A stretch of 64,000 nucleotides of DNA, from the NCBI GenBank assembly GCA_045646865.1, contig JAZRLM010000002.1:25683-89682 (forward strand), written 5' to 3'. This DNA is from SIG440 sp045646865 (GTDB taxonomy: Bacteria; Bacillota; Clostridia; Monoglobales; Monoglobaceae). Below the pieces are notes generated by a model that was given only the letters and a program-made list of their open reading frames with translations, made no database searches and was not told the DNA's origin. The first letter of the stretch is position 1; every line of letters begins with the position of its first letter. Made by a program: the position numbers and the translations under genes. Below, piece by piece: positions 33,459-42,874 of this stretch.

Positions 33459-34157
33459 TTATCCTACAAATTCGGCAACGCATCTTTTGTATGCGGCAAC
33501 GGGGTCTTCTGCTGCAGTAATAGGTCTGCCAACAACTATGTAATCAGAGCCGATTGCTTTTGCGTCAGCAGGAGTCATAACACGTACCTGGTCGCCCTTA
33601 TCACCGTCTGTAAAGCGAACACCGGGGGTAACTGTAACAAAGTCCTTGCCGCAGGTATTGTGAACCTTTTCAGCCTCTAAGGGTGAACATACAACACCGT
33701 CAAGACCAGCTTTTTTTGCATTGCTTGCATAGTGCATAACAACCTTGTCAATTGCTTCATTGATAAGAAGGTCTTCCTTCATTTTTTCTTCACTTGTTGA
33801 TGTGAGCTGTGTTACTGCAATAAGAATAGGACGTGTACCGTCAGGACGTGTAAGACCCTCGATTGCGGCTTCCATCATTGCAACGGTGCCTGATGCGTGA
33901 AGGTTTGTCATATCAACATCAAGACGGCTGAGCACAGCCATTGATTTTTTTACTGTATTGGGAATGTCGTGGAGCTTAAGGTCAAGGAATATCTTGTGAC
34001 CGCGATTCTTTATTTCATGCACGATTTCGGGGCCTTCAGCATAGAACAGTTCCATACCGATTTTAACAAAAGGTTTTACATCTGTAAACTTGTCTAAAAA
34101 ATCAGAAACTTCTTTCTTTCCTGCAAAGTCGCAGGCAACAATAACGTCTTTTCCCAT
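33459..34157 (-). CDS. pyrF: Orotidine 5'-phosphate decarboxylase
   Basis: This 232-aa TIM-barrel enzyme makes UMP from OMP. The catalytic tetrad region reads IFLDLKLHDIPNTV, and the phosphate gripper ends in SDYIVVGRPIT. It overlaps the pyrD end by one base and precedes pyrE. Length and residues are normal for the short PyrF family. Confidence 0.97.
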   Translation of the reverse strand: MGKDVIVACDFAGKKEVSDFLDKFTDVKPFVKIGMELFYAEGPEIVHEIKNRGHKIFLDLKLHDIPNTVKKSMAVLSRLDVDMTNLHASGTVAMMEAAIEGLTRPDGTRPILIAVTQLTSTSEEKMKEDLLINEAIDKVVMHYASNAKKAGLDGVVCSPLEAEKVHNTCGKDFVTVTPGVRFTDGDKGDQVRVMTPADAKAIGSDYIVVGRPITAAEDPVAAYKRCVAEFVG

Positions 34158-35068
34158 TAGTGGGCACCTCCTATAATATTATTCAAATCTGAAATCCCGT
34201 ATTTTTCCATAACTGACGGGAGCTTTTCTATAATTTCCTTGCAGGCAAATGGGTTAACCAGGTTTGCGGCACCAACCTGAACGGCTGTTGCACCTGCAAG
34301 CATCATTTCAATTACGTCTTCGGCAGAAGAAACACCGCCCATACCGATAACGGGAATGTTAACTGCCTCATATACCTGATATACCATACGAACAGCCACA
34401 GGGAATATTGCAGGTCCTGAAAAACCGCCCATTTTGTTTGCTATAACGCATTTTTTTGTTTTAAGGTCAATTCTCATGCCAAGAAGAGTGTTTATAAGAC
34501 TAATGCCGTCTGCGCCGGCTTCTTCACAAGCTTTTGCTATTGAAACAATATCTGTTACATTGGGTGACAGCTTAATGATAATCGGCTTGTCAGAAACCGC
34601 TTTAACTGCTTTGGTAACTTCTGCAGCAGCTTCGGGTGATGTGCCAAAACTCATACCGCCGCCGTGAACATTGGGGCAAGAAACATTAACCTCAAACCAA
34701 CCAATCTGGTCCTGACCGTTTAGCTTTTCGCAGGTGTATACATAGTCATCAACCGAAAATCCGCTGATGTTTGCCATAACGGGCTTTGAGAATACCTGTT
34801 TAAGTTGGGGAAGCTCTTCTGAAACCACAGCATCAACACCGGGATTCTGAAGACCTACCGAGTTAATCATACCCATACTGCACTCTGCAATTCTGGGTGT
34901 GGGGTTGCCGAATCTTGCATCCTTGGTTGTTCCTTTGAATGAAAATGTACCAAGGCAGTTTATGTCATAGATTTCTGCAAATTCATAGCCAAAACCAAAG
35001 GTTCCGCTGGCAGGGATAACAGGGTTTTCAAGAGTAATACCGCAAAGATTTACTTTTGTGTTTACCAT
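34157..35068 (-). CDS. pyrD: Dihydroorotate dehydrogenase B catalytic subunit
   Basis: This 303-aa FMN enzyme is of class 1B. Visible parts are NPVIPASGTFGFGYEFA, the WFEVNVSCPNVHGGGMSFG substrate loop and the C-terminal FMN-phosphate segments GMGGVSSAEDVIEMMLAGA. It works with the electron-transfer subunit PyrK encoded immediately upstream, to pass electrons to NAD. Overlap with pyrK is 7 nt. Confidence 0.97.
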   Translation of the reverse strand: MVNTKVNLCGITLENPVIPASGTFGFGYEFAEIYDINCLGTFSFKGTTKDARFGNPTPRIAECSMGMINSVGLQNPGVDAVVSEELPQLKQVFSKPVMANISGFSVDDYVYTCEKLNGQDQIGWFEVNVSCPNVHGGGMSFGTSPEAAAEVTKAVKAVSDKPIIIKLSPNVTDIVSIAKACEEAGADGISLINTLLGMRIDLKTKKCVIANKMGGFSGPAIFPVAVRMVYQVYEAVNIPVIGMGGVSSAEDVIEMMLAGATAVQVGAANLVNPFACKEIIEKLPSVMEKYGISDLNNIIGGAH

Positions 35069-35793
35069 ACGATTTCCTCTCTTTCCAAGACCGGACCGTC
35101 CTTACAAATTCTTTTGTTGCCGTATTTTGTCTTGCAGGAACATCCCATACAAGCACCAAAACCGCAACCCATTCTTTCTTCAAAACTATACTGACCGGAT
35201 GTTTTGACAACCGCTTCAATTGCTTTAAACATCGGTTCAGGACCGCAGGTGAAGAAGTAGGAGTATTCAATATCCTTCATAGCATCGGTTACAAAGCCGC
35301 GGATTCCGTAGCTTCCGTCAGCAGTTGTAACAAATACATCTACACCCAAAGCTTTGAATTCTTCTTCAAAAAATACATCTTCATAGCTGTTGAACCCAAG
35401 GATTACAGTAACTTTTTTGCCTTGTTCTGTAAGCTTTTTGCAAAGATTGTACATTGGGGGAACACCAACACCACCGCCAATGAGCAGAGGGGTATCTCCA
35501 CTTTTACCAAGGTTATAGCCGTTTCCTAGACCTACAAGAATGTCAAGCTCTTTGCCAGCTGCATAGGTGCTCATAATTTCTGTTCCCTTGCCCACAACTT
35601 TATAAATTAAAGTGAGCTTTCCGTCGGAGTAATCGCAGACAGAAATGGGGCGTCTTAAGTAAAGTCCGTCAATCAGAATGTTGACAAACTGACCTGATGC
35701 GGTGATTGCACTTGTATCACCGCAAAGAGTCATTAAAAATATATCTTTTGCAATTTTTTCATTGCGTTCTATTGTAAAAATTTCCTGTTTCAC
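35062..35793 (-). CDS. pyrK: Dihydroorotate dehydrogenase B electron-transfer subunit
   Basis: This 243-aa protein has an FAD-binding barrel (LYLRRPISVCDY), a nucleotide domain (PLLIGGGVGVPPMYNLCKKL) and a C-terminal 2Fe-2S cluster site (CGFGACMGCSCKT then C). It links PyrD to NAD. Gene overlap with pyrD and a 14-bp gap from carB place it within the operon. Confidence 0.96.
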   Translation of the reverse strand: MKQEIFTIERNEKIAKDIFLMTLCGDTSAITASGQFVNILIDGLYLRRPISVCDYSDGKLTLIYKVVGKGTEIMSTYAAGKELDILVGLGNGYNLGKSGDTPLLIGGGVGVPPMYNLCKKLTEQGKKVTVILGFNSYEDVFFEEEFKALGVDVFVTTADGSYGIRGFVTDAMKDIEYSYFFTCGPEPMFKAIEAVVKTSGQYSFEERMGCGFGACMGCSCKTKYGNKRICKDGPVLEREEIVW

Positions 35794-35807
35794 AGCAAAA
35801 TTTCTCC

Positions 35808-38800
35808 TTATGCATCAATTGTTGAAATTGTAAGAGTGTTTTCTTCAAGAACGTCAAGCAATACCGAAACTGTATCAAGAGAGGTAAAGATGTTTACGTT
35901 ATTTTCTGTTGCACATAAACGGATTTCGTGACCGTCGTTAATATTTGAGCCTGAGCCCGAAACATCACTTGTGTTTATTATATAAGCTATATGACCCTGA
36001 CGGATTGCTGATGGAATTTCATCGTTATCCTCGCTTATCTTTTTCAGCATATGGGTGCGTATTCCGTTCTTTTTCAGGAATTCTGCAGTACCCTTTGTTG
36101 CCTGAATATTAAAGCCGAGCTTATAGAATCTGCGGATAAGTTCAAGTGATTCTTCCTTGTCCTTGTCTGCGATTGTTGCAAGAACTGTGCCGTAGTTCTG
36201 AACTGTCATACCTGATGCCTGAAGTGCCTTGTAAAGTGCGCGGTTAAGCTTGTCATCGTAGCCGATTGCCTCACCGGTTGATTTCATTTCGGGCGAGAGG
36301 TATGCATCAAGACCTCTGATTTTGTTGAATGAGAATACGGGAACTTTTACATACCAGCGGTTCTTTTCCTTGGGATAAACATCGGTAATTCCCTGTTCCT
36401 TTAAGGATTTACCCATAATAACCTCGGTTGCAATATCTGCAAGGCTGTATCCTGTTGCCTTCGAAAGGAAGGGAACAGTTCTTGAAGAACGTGGGTTAAC
36501 CTCGATGATATAAACATCTTCGTTTTTGTCAACAATGAACTGAATGTTATAAAGACCGATGATTCCTATGCCGATACCTAACTGTTTAGCATATTCGATA
36601 ATAGTTTTCTTAACTTTATCAGAAATGCTGAAAGAGGGGTAAACACTGATTGAGTCGCCGCTGTGGATGCCTGTTCTTTCAACCAGCTCCATAATACCGG
36701 GGATAAATACATCCTTGCCGTCACAGATGGCGTCGATTTCGACTTCTTTACCAAAGATATATTTATCAACAAGAACGGGCTTGTCCTCGTCAATCTCAAC
36801 CGCTGTTTTCAGGTAATGTCTGAGCTGTTCTTCGTTACCTACAATCTGCATTGCGCGACCGCCAAGAACAAAGCTGGGACGAACAAGAACGGGATAACCG
36901 ATTTCTGTTGCCGCAGCAACACCGTCTTCAATTTTGGTAACGGCTCTGCCCTGAGGTTGAGGAATGTTAAGCTGTTTGAGTATTTTCTCAAATGCGTCAC
37001 GGTTTTCGGCTCTGTCAATTGCGGCGCAGTCTGTACCGATAATTTCAACGCCTCGGTCTGTGAGGGGCTGAGCAAGGTTAATTGCTGTCTGTCCGCCAAG
37101 AGATGCAATAACACCTTCGGGATTTTCAAAATGAATGATGTTCATAACATCTTCAGGAGTAAGAGGCTCAAAATAGAGCTTGTCCGCTGTGGTGTAGTCG
37201 GTTGAAACTGTTTCGGGGTTGTTGTTGATGATGATTGATTCATATCCTGCCTTTTTGATTGTTGTAACAGCATGAACAGTAGAATAGTCAAATTCAACAC
37301 CCTGACCGATACGGATAGGACCTGCACCAAGAACTGCAAGCTTTTTATTATCTGTAAGGATAGAATCGTTTTCGCCTGTGTAGCTTGAATAGAAGTAGGG
37401 GATATATGCATTTGTATGGCAGGTATCAACCATTCTGTATACGGGGAAAATGTTATTTTCTTTTCTTGCGTTGTAAACTTCGATCTCGGGAACACCCCAG
37501 AGTTTTGCGATAAAGGGGTCGCTGAAACCGATTTTCTTTGCTTCCTTCAATGTTTCAATGTTGCCCTTGTTATCTTTGATAACTGTTTCAAAGTCTACAA
37601 TTTTCTTAATTGTTTCAAGGAAGTAGGGGGTAATCATTGTAACCTCGTGAAGCTTTTCAATACTTACGCTGTTTCTCATAAGCTGTGCAACAGCATAGAT
37701 ATTGTCATCACGGAATTCGCTTATATATTCAAGCAATTCTTCATTTGACTTGTTTTCAAATTTAGCCATCCAGATGTGGTTAACACCGATTTCAAGGGAA
37801 CGGAGTGACTTAAGGAAACATTCCTCCAAAGTTGAACCGATACCCATAACCTCGCCTGTTGCCTTCATCTGTGTGCCAAGCTTGTTGGTGGCAGATGCAA
37901 ATTTGTCAAAGGGGAAGCGTGGGAACTTTGCAACAATATAGTCAAGTCTTGGCTCAAAAGCTGCTGTTGTGTTTGCAATGGCGATTTCGTCAAGAGACAT
38001 ACCAACAGCAATCTTTGCAGTTACCCTTGCAATGGGATAGCCGCTTGCTTTTGATGCAAGAGCTGATGAACGTGAAACTCTTGGGTTAACCTCGATAAGA
38101 TAATATTCCGAAGTTGTGGGATGAAGGGCAAACTGTACATTACAGCCACCTTCGATTTTAAGTTCGCGGATAATTTTGATTGCACTATCGTTGAGCATTT
38201 TGTGTTTTTGTTCGTCAAGGGTAAGAATAGGAGCAACAACAATACTGTCACCTGTGTGGATACCAACAGGGTCGATGTTTTCCATACCGCAGATTGTGAT
38301 TGCGTTATCATTTGAGTCGCGCATAACTTCAAATTCAATTTCCTTGTAACCTTTTACGCTCTTTTCCACAAGAACCTGAGAAACGGGGGAGAGCTTGAAT
38401 GCGTTTGTACCAACCTCGATAAGTTCTTCTTCGTTATATGCAAAACCGCCACCAGTACCGCCAAGTGTGAAGGCAGGACGAAGAACAACGGGGTAGCCGA
38501 TTCTTTTTGCGGCTTCTTTTGCTTCGTCAAGAGAGTAAGTTATTTCCGAGGGAATAACCGGCTCGCCGATTGACTGGCAAAGCTCTTTGAAAAGTTCACG
38601 GTCTTCGGCACGTTCAATACTTTCGCTCTTGGTACCAAGGAGTTCAACTTCACATTCCTTCAAAACACCTTTTTTCTCAAGCTGCATTGCAAGGTTAAGA
38701 CCTGTCTGTCCGCCGATACCCGGTACAATTGCGTCAGGACGCTCATAACGGATTATCTTTGCAATATATTCAAGTGTGAGGGGTTCCATATAAACCTTGT

Positions 38801-38984
38801 CCGCAATGGTTGTATCTGTCATAATTGTTGCGGGGTTTGAGTTTGCAAGAATAACTTCATAGCCCTCTTCTTTAAGAGCAAGGCATGCCTGTGTTCCTGC
38901 ATAGTCGAATTCTGCAGCCTGTCCTATTACAATAGGGCCAGAGCCGATAATAAGAATTTTTTTGAGATCTTTTCTTTTTGCCAT
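35808..38984 (-). CDS. carB: Carbamoyl-phosphate synthase large subunit
   Basis: This 1058-aa protein has the two homologous ATP-grasp halves: GSGPIVIGQAAEFDYAGTQAC near the N-terminus and GAGPIRIGQGVEFDYSTVHAV near 560. A C-terminal allosteric domain ends in LLDVLEENTLTIS. It makes carbamoyl phosphate from ammonia, bicarbonate and two ATP. Its partner, the glutaminase small subunit CarA, is not encoded in this operon or window, so it must be elsewhere. It lies between pyrC and pyrK. Confidence 0.97.
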   Translation of the reverse strand: MAKRKDLKKILIIGSGPIVIGQAAEFDYAGTQACLALKEEGYEVILANSNPATIMTDTTIADKVYMEPLTLEYIAKIIRYERPDAIVPGIGGQTGLNLAMQLEKKGVLKECEVELLGTKSESIERAEDRELFKELCQSIGEPVIPSEITYSLDEAKEAAKRIGYPVVLRPAFTLGGTGGGFAYNEEELIEVGTNAFKLSPVSQVLVEKSVKGYKEIEFEVMRDSNDNAITICGMENIDPVGIHTGDSIVVAPILTLDEQKHKMLNDSAIKIIRELKIEGGCNVQFALHPTTSEYYLIEVNPRVSRSSALASKASGYPIARVTAKIAVGMSLDEIAIANTTAAFEPRLDYIVAKFPRFPFDKFASATNKLGTQMKATGEVMGIGSTLEECFLKSLRSLEIGVNHIWMAKFENKSNEELLEYISEFRDDNIYAVAQLMRNSVSIEKLHEVTMITPYFLETIKKIVDFETVIKDNKGNIETLKEAKKIGFSDPFIAKLWGVPEIEVYNARKENNIFPVYRMVDTCHTNAYIPYFYSSYTGENDSILTDNKKLAVLGAGPIRIGQGVEFDYSTVHAVTTIKKAGYESIIINNNPETVSTDYTTADKLYFEPLTPEDVMNIIHFENPEGVIASLGGQTAINLAQPLTDRGVEIIGTDCAAIDRAENRDAFEKILKQLNIPQPQGRAVTKIEDGVAAATEIGYPVLVRPSFVLGGRAMQIVGNEEQLRHYLKTAVEIDEDKPVLVDKYIFGKEVEIDAICDGKDVFIPGIMELVERTGIHSGDSISVYPSFSISDKVKKTIIEYAKQLGIGIGIIGLYNIQFIVDKNEDVYIIEVNPRSSRTVPFLSKATGYSLADIATEVIMGKSLKEQGITDVYPKEKNRWYVKVPVFSFNKIRGLDAYLSPEMKSTGEAIGYDDKLNRALYKALQASGMTVQNYGTVLATIADKDKEESLELIRRFYKLGFNIQATKGTAEFLKKNGIRTHMLKKISEDNDEIPSAIRQGHIAYIINTSDVSGSGSNINDGHEIRLCATENNVNIFTSLDTVSVLLDVLEENTLTISTIDA

Positions 38985-38998
38985 TTTTCCTTTTCCTC

Positions 38999-40267
38999 CT
39001 AATTTTTCTCAGCTTTCTGCCATGCAACTTTGCCCTTTGAAATTGTCATAAGACATTTTCCAAAGACCTCTGCACCCTCAAATGGTGTGCTTTTGCCCAT
39101 TGACAGAAAATCTTTTGTGTCTATTTGATAAGAACAATCAAGGTCGAAAACCGTTAAGTCTGCCGGATTTCCTTCTTTAAGGTCACAGCCTATGCCGAAA
39201 CGCTTGCAGGGGTTGTCGTGCAGTAGCTCAATCAGTTTTTCAAGAGTGATTATTTTTGTTTTTACAAGGTTTGTATAAAGTATGGGGAATGCGGTTTCAA
39301 TGCCCACAATGCCCATTAAACTGTCCTTTAATCCTTTGCCTTTTTCTTCAGCAGAGTGCGGTGCGTGGTCGGTTGCAATCATATCGATTGTGCCGTCGCA
39401 GATTCCTTCGATAAGAGCAAGTCGGTCTTCCTCACTGCGAAGAGGAGGATTCATCTTGAAACGACCGTCTTCCTGCAAATCCTTGTCCGAAAGAACAAGG
39501 TAGTGGGGACCGGTTTCACAGGTTACGTCAAGACCTTCGGCTTTAGCCTTGCGGATAAGGTCAACACTTTCCTTGGTGGAAATGTGACAGACATGGTATG
39601 CACAGCCTGTTTCTCGCACAAGCTCAAGGTCGCGTTTTATCTGGCCCCACTCGCTCATCGAACAGATGCCTTTATGGCCGTGCTCTTTTGCGTATTCGCC
39701 GTCATGAATGTATCCGCCGCGGAGTAGGGAGTTATCCTCACAATGGGCTGATATTATTTTGCCAAGAGATTTGGCTTTAATCATTGCCTGACGCATCATA
39801 TCATCATTCTGAACGCCTTTGCCGTCGTCTGAGAAGCCTGCCACAAATGGTGCCATAGCATCCATATCGGATAATTCTTCGCCAAGACTTCCTTTTGTGA
39901 TTGTTCCAAAGGGGATAACATCAATCACAGCGGATTTTTTTATTGCGTCAAGTTGCACGTTAAGATTTTTAAGTGAGTCAGGCGCCGGTTTCAGATTTGG
40001 CATAGAGCATACAGCAGTGTATCCGCCGTGTGCTGATGCCTTTGAGCCGGTTTCGATATTTTCCTTATACAAAAAACCCGGCTCTCTTAGATGAACATGA
40101 ACATCTGTAAAACCGGGGAAAATATATTTGCCATCAAAGGGGATAGTTTGAAAATCAAAAAAAAGAGGAGTGCCTTCAAAGGTGACTGTGCCGTCAACAA
40201 TGAATACATCCTTCTTTGTGAACTCACTATTCAAATAAACCATTGCGTTTTTTAATATACAGTTCAT
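38999..40267 (-). CDS. pyrC: Dihydroorotase
   Basis: This 422-aa amidohydrolase closes carbamoyl aspartate to dihydroorotate. Metal ligands appear in FTDVHVHLREPG, SAHCEDNSL, HICHIST (as YHVCHIST) and MIATDHAPHS. ATG 40267 (MNCILKNAMVYL) has AAAGGAA upstream and sits about 20 nt after the expected transcription start. The open frame extends 20 codons further into the promoter, which I reject. First gene of the operon. Confidence 0.95.
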   Translation of the reverse strand: MNCILKNAMVYLNSEFTKKDVFIVDGTVTFEGTPLFFDFQTIPFDGKYIFPGFTDVHVHLREPGFLYKENIETGSKASAHGGYTAVCSMPNLKPAPDSLKNLNVQLDAIKKSAVIDVIPFGTITKGSLGEELSDMDAMAPFVAGFSDDGKGVQNDDMMRQAMIKAKSLGKIISAHCEDNSLLRGGYIHDGEYAKEHGHKGICSMSEWGQIKRDLELVRETGCAYHVCHISTKESVDLIRKAKAEGLDVTCETGPHYLVLSDKDLQEDGRFKMNPPLRSEEDRLALIEGICDGTIDMIATDHAPHSAEEKGKGLKDSLMGIVGIETAFPILYTNLVKTKIITLEKLIELLHDNPCKRFGIGCDLKEGNPADLTVFDLDCSYQIDTKDFLSMGKSTPFEGAEVFGKCLMTISKGKVAWQKAEKN

Positions 40268-40295
40268 TGTGGTTTCCTTTCTGACATTTTCATAT

Positions 40296-40324
40296 ATTCT
40301 ACCACAAACAGGGGTTGGTGTCAA
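40296..40324 (-). promoter_or_regulatory. Promoter of the pyrimidine operon
   Basis: Minus strand TTGACA, 17 bp, TAGAAT. The predicted leader is only about 20 nt, so there is no room for a PyrR attenuator. Confidence 0.8.
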
Positions 40325-40416
40325 CACTTAAATTAAAGATTTAAGAATAAATTTTTATATAATATATAATAAGGAAAGTAAATGTCATTTTGCATAAAGA
40401 AAAATGAAAAAATCTA

Positions 40417-40445
40417 TTGACAAATGGCAAAAGCGGTGCTATAAT
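40417..40445 (+). promoter_or_regulatory. Promoter of the vor operon
   Basis: TTGACA, 17 bp, TATAAT just upstream of the T-box leader. Confidence 0.9.
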
Positions 40446-40451
40446 GACTCT

Positions 40452-40727
40452 ATTGTTTTGAAAAGCTATGACGAAGAAGGTACGAATCAGGATCCTTTGC
40501 AGAGAGCCGGTGGATGGTGTAAACCGGTAAGGTCGGTTTCAATGTACCCCTCACTTCCGAGCTGAAGGTCAGAAAGCCATTTTGGTGAGTAGATATCTTC
40601 CGTGATTGCTGCGTTAAGGCATGAGGATTGTTGGATCCCGATGAGTGGCGGAGGCATTTCCGCAATTTGAGTGGTACCGCGAGTGTTTTGCACCCGTCTC
40701 AAAGCTTTTTGAGATGGGTCTTTTTGT
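40452..40727 (+). promoter_or_regulatory. T-box leader, probably Leu-specific
   Basis: A full T-box architecture is present: AGAGAGCCGGTGGATGGTG in stem I, the T-box GAGTGGTACCGCGAG (about 40669-40683) and a terminator ACCCGTCTCAAA/GAGATGGGT (40692-40719) with T run. The triplet plus base just below the specifier loop is CTC-A, immediately before stem CTTCC, which reads Leu. The downstream branched-chain oxoacid and aminotransferase genes agree. Specifier assignment is by position, not by folding. Confidence 0.9.
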
Positions 40728-40747
40728 TTGTAAAGGAAGATTTTACT

Positions 40748-41419
40748 ATGAATTTTAAAAGAATAACCCTTCTTGCCGGACATTACGGCAGCGGAAAAAC
40801 AAATATTGCCGTTAATATGGCATTTGAACTAAAAAAACAATACGACAAGGTAGCCGTTGCGGATATTGATATTGTTAATCCCTATTTCCGCACCAAGGAC
40901 AGCCAGAAAGAACTTGAAGAAAACGGTATTCAGCTTATATGCAGCGAGTATGCAAATTCAAACGTTGATATACCGGCTCTTCCGCAGGAGATGTATTCGG
41001 TTATTGACAATCGCGATATGATGGCGGTTGTTGATATTGGCGGTGATGACCGCGGGGCTTATGCCTTGGGGAGATATTCCAAGGCAATAGTTGAAGAAAA
41101 TAATTATGAGATGTTGTTTGTTATAAATAAATACAGACCTCTTACCCCTGATGCACAGTCTACTGTGGAAATTATGAAGGAAATAGAACAGGCGGGCAAA
41201 ATCCCGTTTACTGGAATAATAAATAATTCAAACTTAGGTAATGAAACAACAGCAGATGATGTTTTGAATTCGCTGAACTATGCAGAGGAAATTTCGCGTG
41301 TTGCAAATTTGCCCGTTGTTATGACAACGGTTATGTCCGAACTTTTTGATGCACTGGACGGCAAGATTCCCAACTTATTTGCATTAAAATTACAAACAAA
41401 GCTAAAGGAGATGTTATAA
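40748..41419 (+). CDS. ParA/MinD-like P-loop ATPase
   Basis: This 223-aa protein starts MNFKRITLLAGHYGSGKTN, a deviant Walker A, and has the switch DIDIVNPYFRTKD and Walker B-like MAVVDIGGDDRGA. It resembles the SIMIBI-class ATPases often found next to 2-oxoacid:ferredoxin oxidoreductase genes. A metallocentre or complex maturation role is plausible but unproven. ATG 40748 follows the T-box terminator. The frame reaches back through the leader, but that part is regulatory RNA. It is 1 bp from the ferredoxin gene. Confidence 0.75.
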   Translation: MNFKRITLLAGHYGSGKTNIAVNMAFELKKQYDKVAVADIDIVNPYFRTKDSQKELEENGIQLICSEYANSNVDIPALPQEMYSVIDNRDMMAVVDIGGDDRGAYALGRYSKAIVEENNYEMLFVINKYRPLTPDAQSTVEIMKEIEQAGKIPFTGIINNSNLGNETTADDVLNSLNYAEEISRVANLPVVMTTVMSELFDALDGKIPNLFALKLQTKLKEML

Positions 41420-41420
41420 T

Positions 41421-41627
41421 ATGGCAAAGCTTACTTTTAAAACAGATAACTGCAAGGGCTGCGGACTGTGCATTGATGCATGCCCAAAGAATGTTCTTGC
41501 CCTTGCAAAAGACAAAATTAACAAAAAAGGTCACCATCCGGCAGAAGCGGCAAATCCTGATGCCTGCATCGGTTGTGCATTCTGTGCAACAATGTGTCCG
41601 GATTGCATTATTACAGTAGAAAGGTAG
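41421..41627 (+). CDS. 2-oxoacid:ferredoxin oxidoreductase delta subunit (2[4Fe-4S] ferredoxin)
   Basis: This 68-aa protein carries two CX2CX2CX3C clusters: CKGCGLCIDACPKN and CIGCAFCATMCPDC. It is the electron-carrying delta subunit of VOR-type complexes and lies upstream of vorB in the operon. Between it and vorB are a hairpin and the structured leader, so translation of the remaining subunits may be regulated separately. Confidence 0.9.
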   Translation: MAKLTFKTDNCKGCGLCIDACPKNVLALAKDKINKKGHHPAEAANPDACIGCAFCATMCPDCIITVER

Positions 41628-41656
41628 GAAAAGCAATTTGAAACAAATTGTTTTCC
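41627..41656 (+). other. Hairpin between the ferredoxin gene and the vorB leader
   Basis: GGAAAAGCAATTTG pairs with CAAATTGTTTTCC (one bulge). It overlaps the ferredoxin stop codon and ends 12 bp before the structured leader. It has no T run long enough for a confident terminator call. Confidence 0.6.
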
Positions 41657-41668
41657 TACAATACTAAA

Positions 41669-41809
41669 TTGCACCGCCGAGATTTTTTCATCTGCGATGA
41701 AAAAACGGCGATGTGCGTAAATTCCATTTTACGCCTTATCCAGCCCACCGATAAGGCGAAGGAATATGTAAATTTATACTTAGTGGGCAGAAAGGCTATG
41801 GAATTTAAT
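41669..41809 (+). promoter_or_regulatory. Candidate cis-regulatory RNA, copy B (before vorB)
   Basis: The order of elements is the same as in copy A. P1 is GCAC-GCCG/CGGC-GTGC, closed by a different long hairpin. P2 is CGTA/TACG, with AAATTCCAT at 41719-41727. P3 is GCCTTATC/GATAAGGC, with GCCCAC in its loop (41743-41748). GTGGGC (41783-41788) can pair with that loop. AAATTCCAT can pair with ATGGAATTT (41798-41806), just upstream of the vorB ATG at 41810. The P1 hairpin and the anti-start pairing differ in sequence from copy A but keep pairing. Confidence 0.7.
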
Positions 41810-42874
41810 ATGTCAGATAAAGTTTTGATGAAGGGCAACGAGGCTATTGCCGAAGCTGCCATTATTGCAGGATGCCGTCATTATTTTGGTTATCCTATCA
41901 CACCCCAGACAGAAATCGCGGCTTATATGGCTAAAAGAATGCCCAAAATCGGAGGTACATTCCTTCAGGCAGAAAGCGAAATCGCCGCAATCAATATGGT
42001 ATACGGAGTTGCGTCAACAGGTAAAAGAGTTATGACCTCATCTTCAAGCCCCGGTATTTCACTTAAGGGCGAAGGTCTTTCATACCTTGCCGGTGCAGAC
42101 CTCCCCGCACTTGTTATAAACGTACAGCGTGGAGGCCCCGGTCTTGGCGGTATTCAGCCTTCACAGTCTGACTATTTTCAGGCAACAAAGGGCGGAGCAC
42201 ACGGTGACTTCCGTATGATAGTTCTTGCTCCCAGCTCTGTTCAGGAAATGGCTGATATGACAGTTAAGGGTTTTGACCTTGCGGACAAGTACAGAATGAC
42301 TGCAATGGTTCTTGCAGACGGAACAATGGGTCAGATGATGGAGCCTGTTTCACTTGATTATGAAATAGCAGCCCCCACCCCCAAGCCATGGGCAACAACA
42401 GGTACAAAGATGGAAAGACCTCATAACATTGTGAACTCACTGTTCCTTGTTCCTGATGAACTTGAAAAGTCTAACTTTGAGAGATTTGAGAGATATAAGT
42501 ACATCGAAGAAAATGAATGTATGTACGAAGAATATATGATGGATGATGCAGAAATCTGCGTTACAGCCTTTGGTATTGCGGCTCGTGTTGCTAAGAATGC
42601 AATCAATGCGGCAAGAGAAGAAGGTATAAAGGTTGGTCTTATCAGACCTATCACACTCTGGCCATTCCCCAAAGCTCCATACAAGAAGGCGGCTGAAAAG
42701 GTTAAGGAAATCATTTCTGTTGAACTTTCAATGGGTCAGATGATTGAAGATGTCAAGCTTGCATCAAATTGCAAGGTTCCCGTTACACTCTGCAACCGTG
42801 TGGGCGGTATGATTCCCTCACCCGAACAGGTGTATGACGCAATTAAAAAAGCAGCAAACGGAGGTGCAAAATAA
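41810..42874 (+). CDS. vorB: 2-oxoisovalerate (branched-chain):ferredoxin oxidoreductase, VorB
   Basis: This 354-aa protein begins MSDKVLMKGNEAIAEAAIIAGCRHYFGYPITPQTE, the standard VorB/KorA alpha start. It continues with the pyrimidine-binding region SSSPGISLKGEGLSYLAGADLP. It converts branched-chain 2-oxoacids to acyl-CoA or the reverse. An upstream in-frame ATG (41798) lies in the structured leader and would add MEFN; family comparison favours 41810. Overlaps vorA by one base. Confidence 0.93.
   Translation: MSDKVLMKGNEAIAEAAIIAGCRHYFGYPITPQTEIAAYMAKRMPKIGGTFLQAESEIAAINMVYGVASTGKRVMTSSSSPGISLKGEGLSYLAGADLPALVINVQRGGPGLGGIQPSQSDYFQATKGGAHGDFRMIVLAPSSVQEMADMTVKGFDLADKYRMTAMVLADGTMGQMMEPVSLDYEIAAPTPKPWATTGTKMERPHNIVNSLFLVPDELEKSNFERFERYKYIEENECMYEEYMMDDAEICVTAFGIAARVAKNAINAAREEGIKVGLIRPITLWPFPKAPYKKAAEKVKEIISVELSMGQMIEDVKLASNCKVPVTLCNRVGGMIPSPEQVYDAIKKAANGGAK

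Noticed and set aside
40628..40747. Extended N-terminus of the P-loop ATPase.
   Set aside because: The frame runs through the T-box and its terminator; the protein family starts at 40748.
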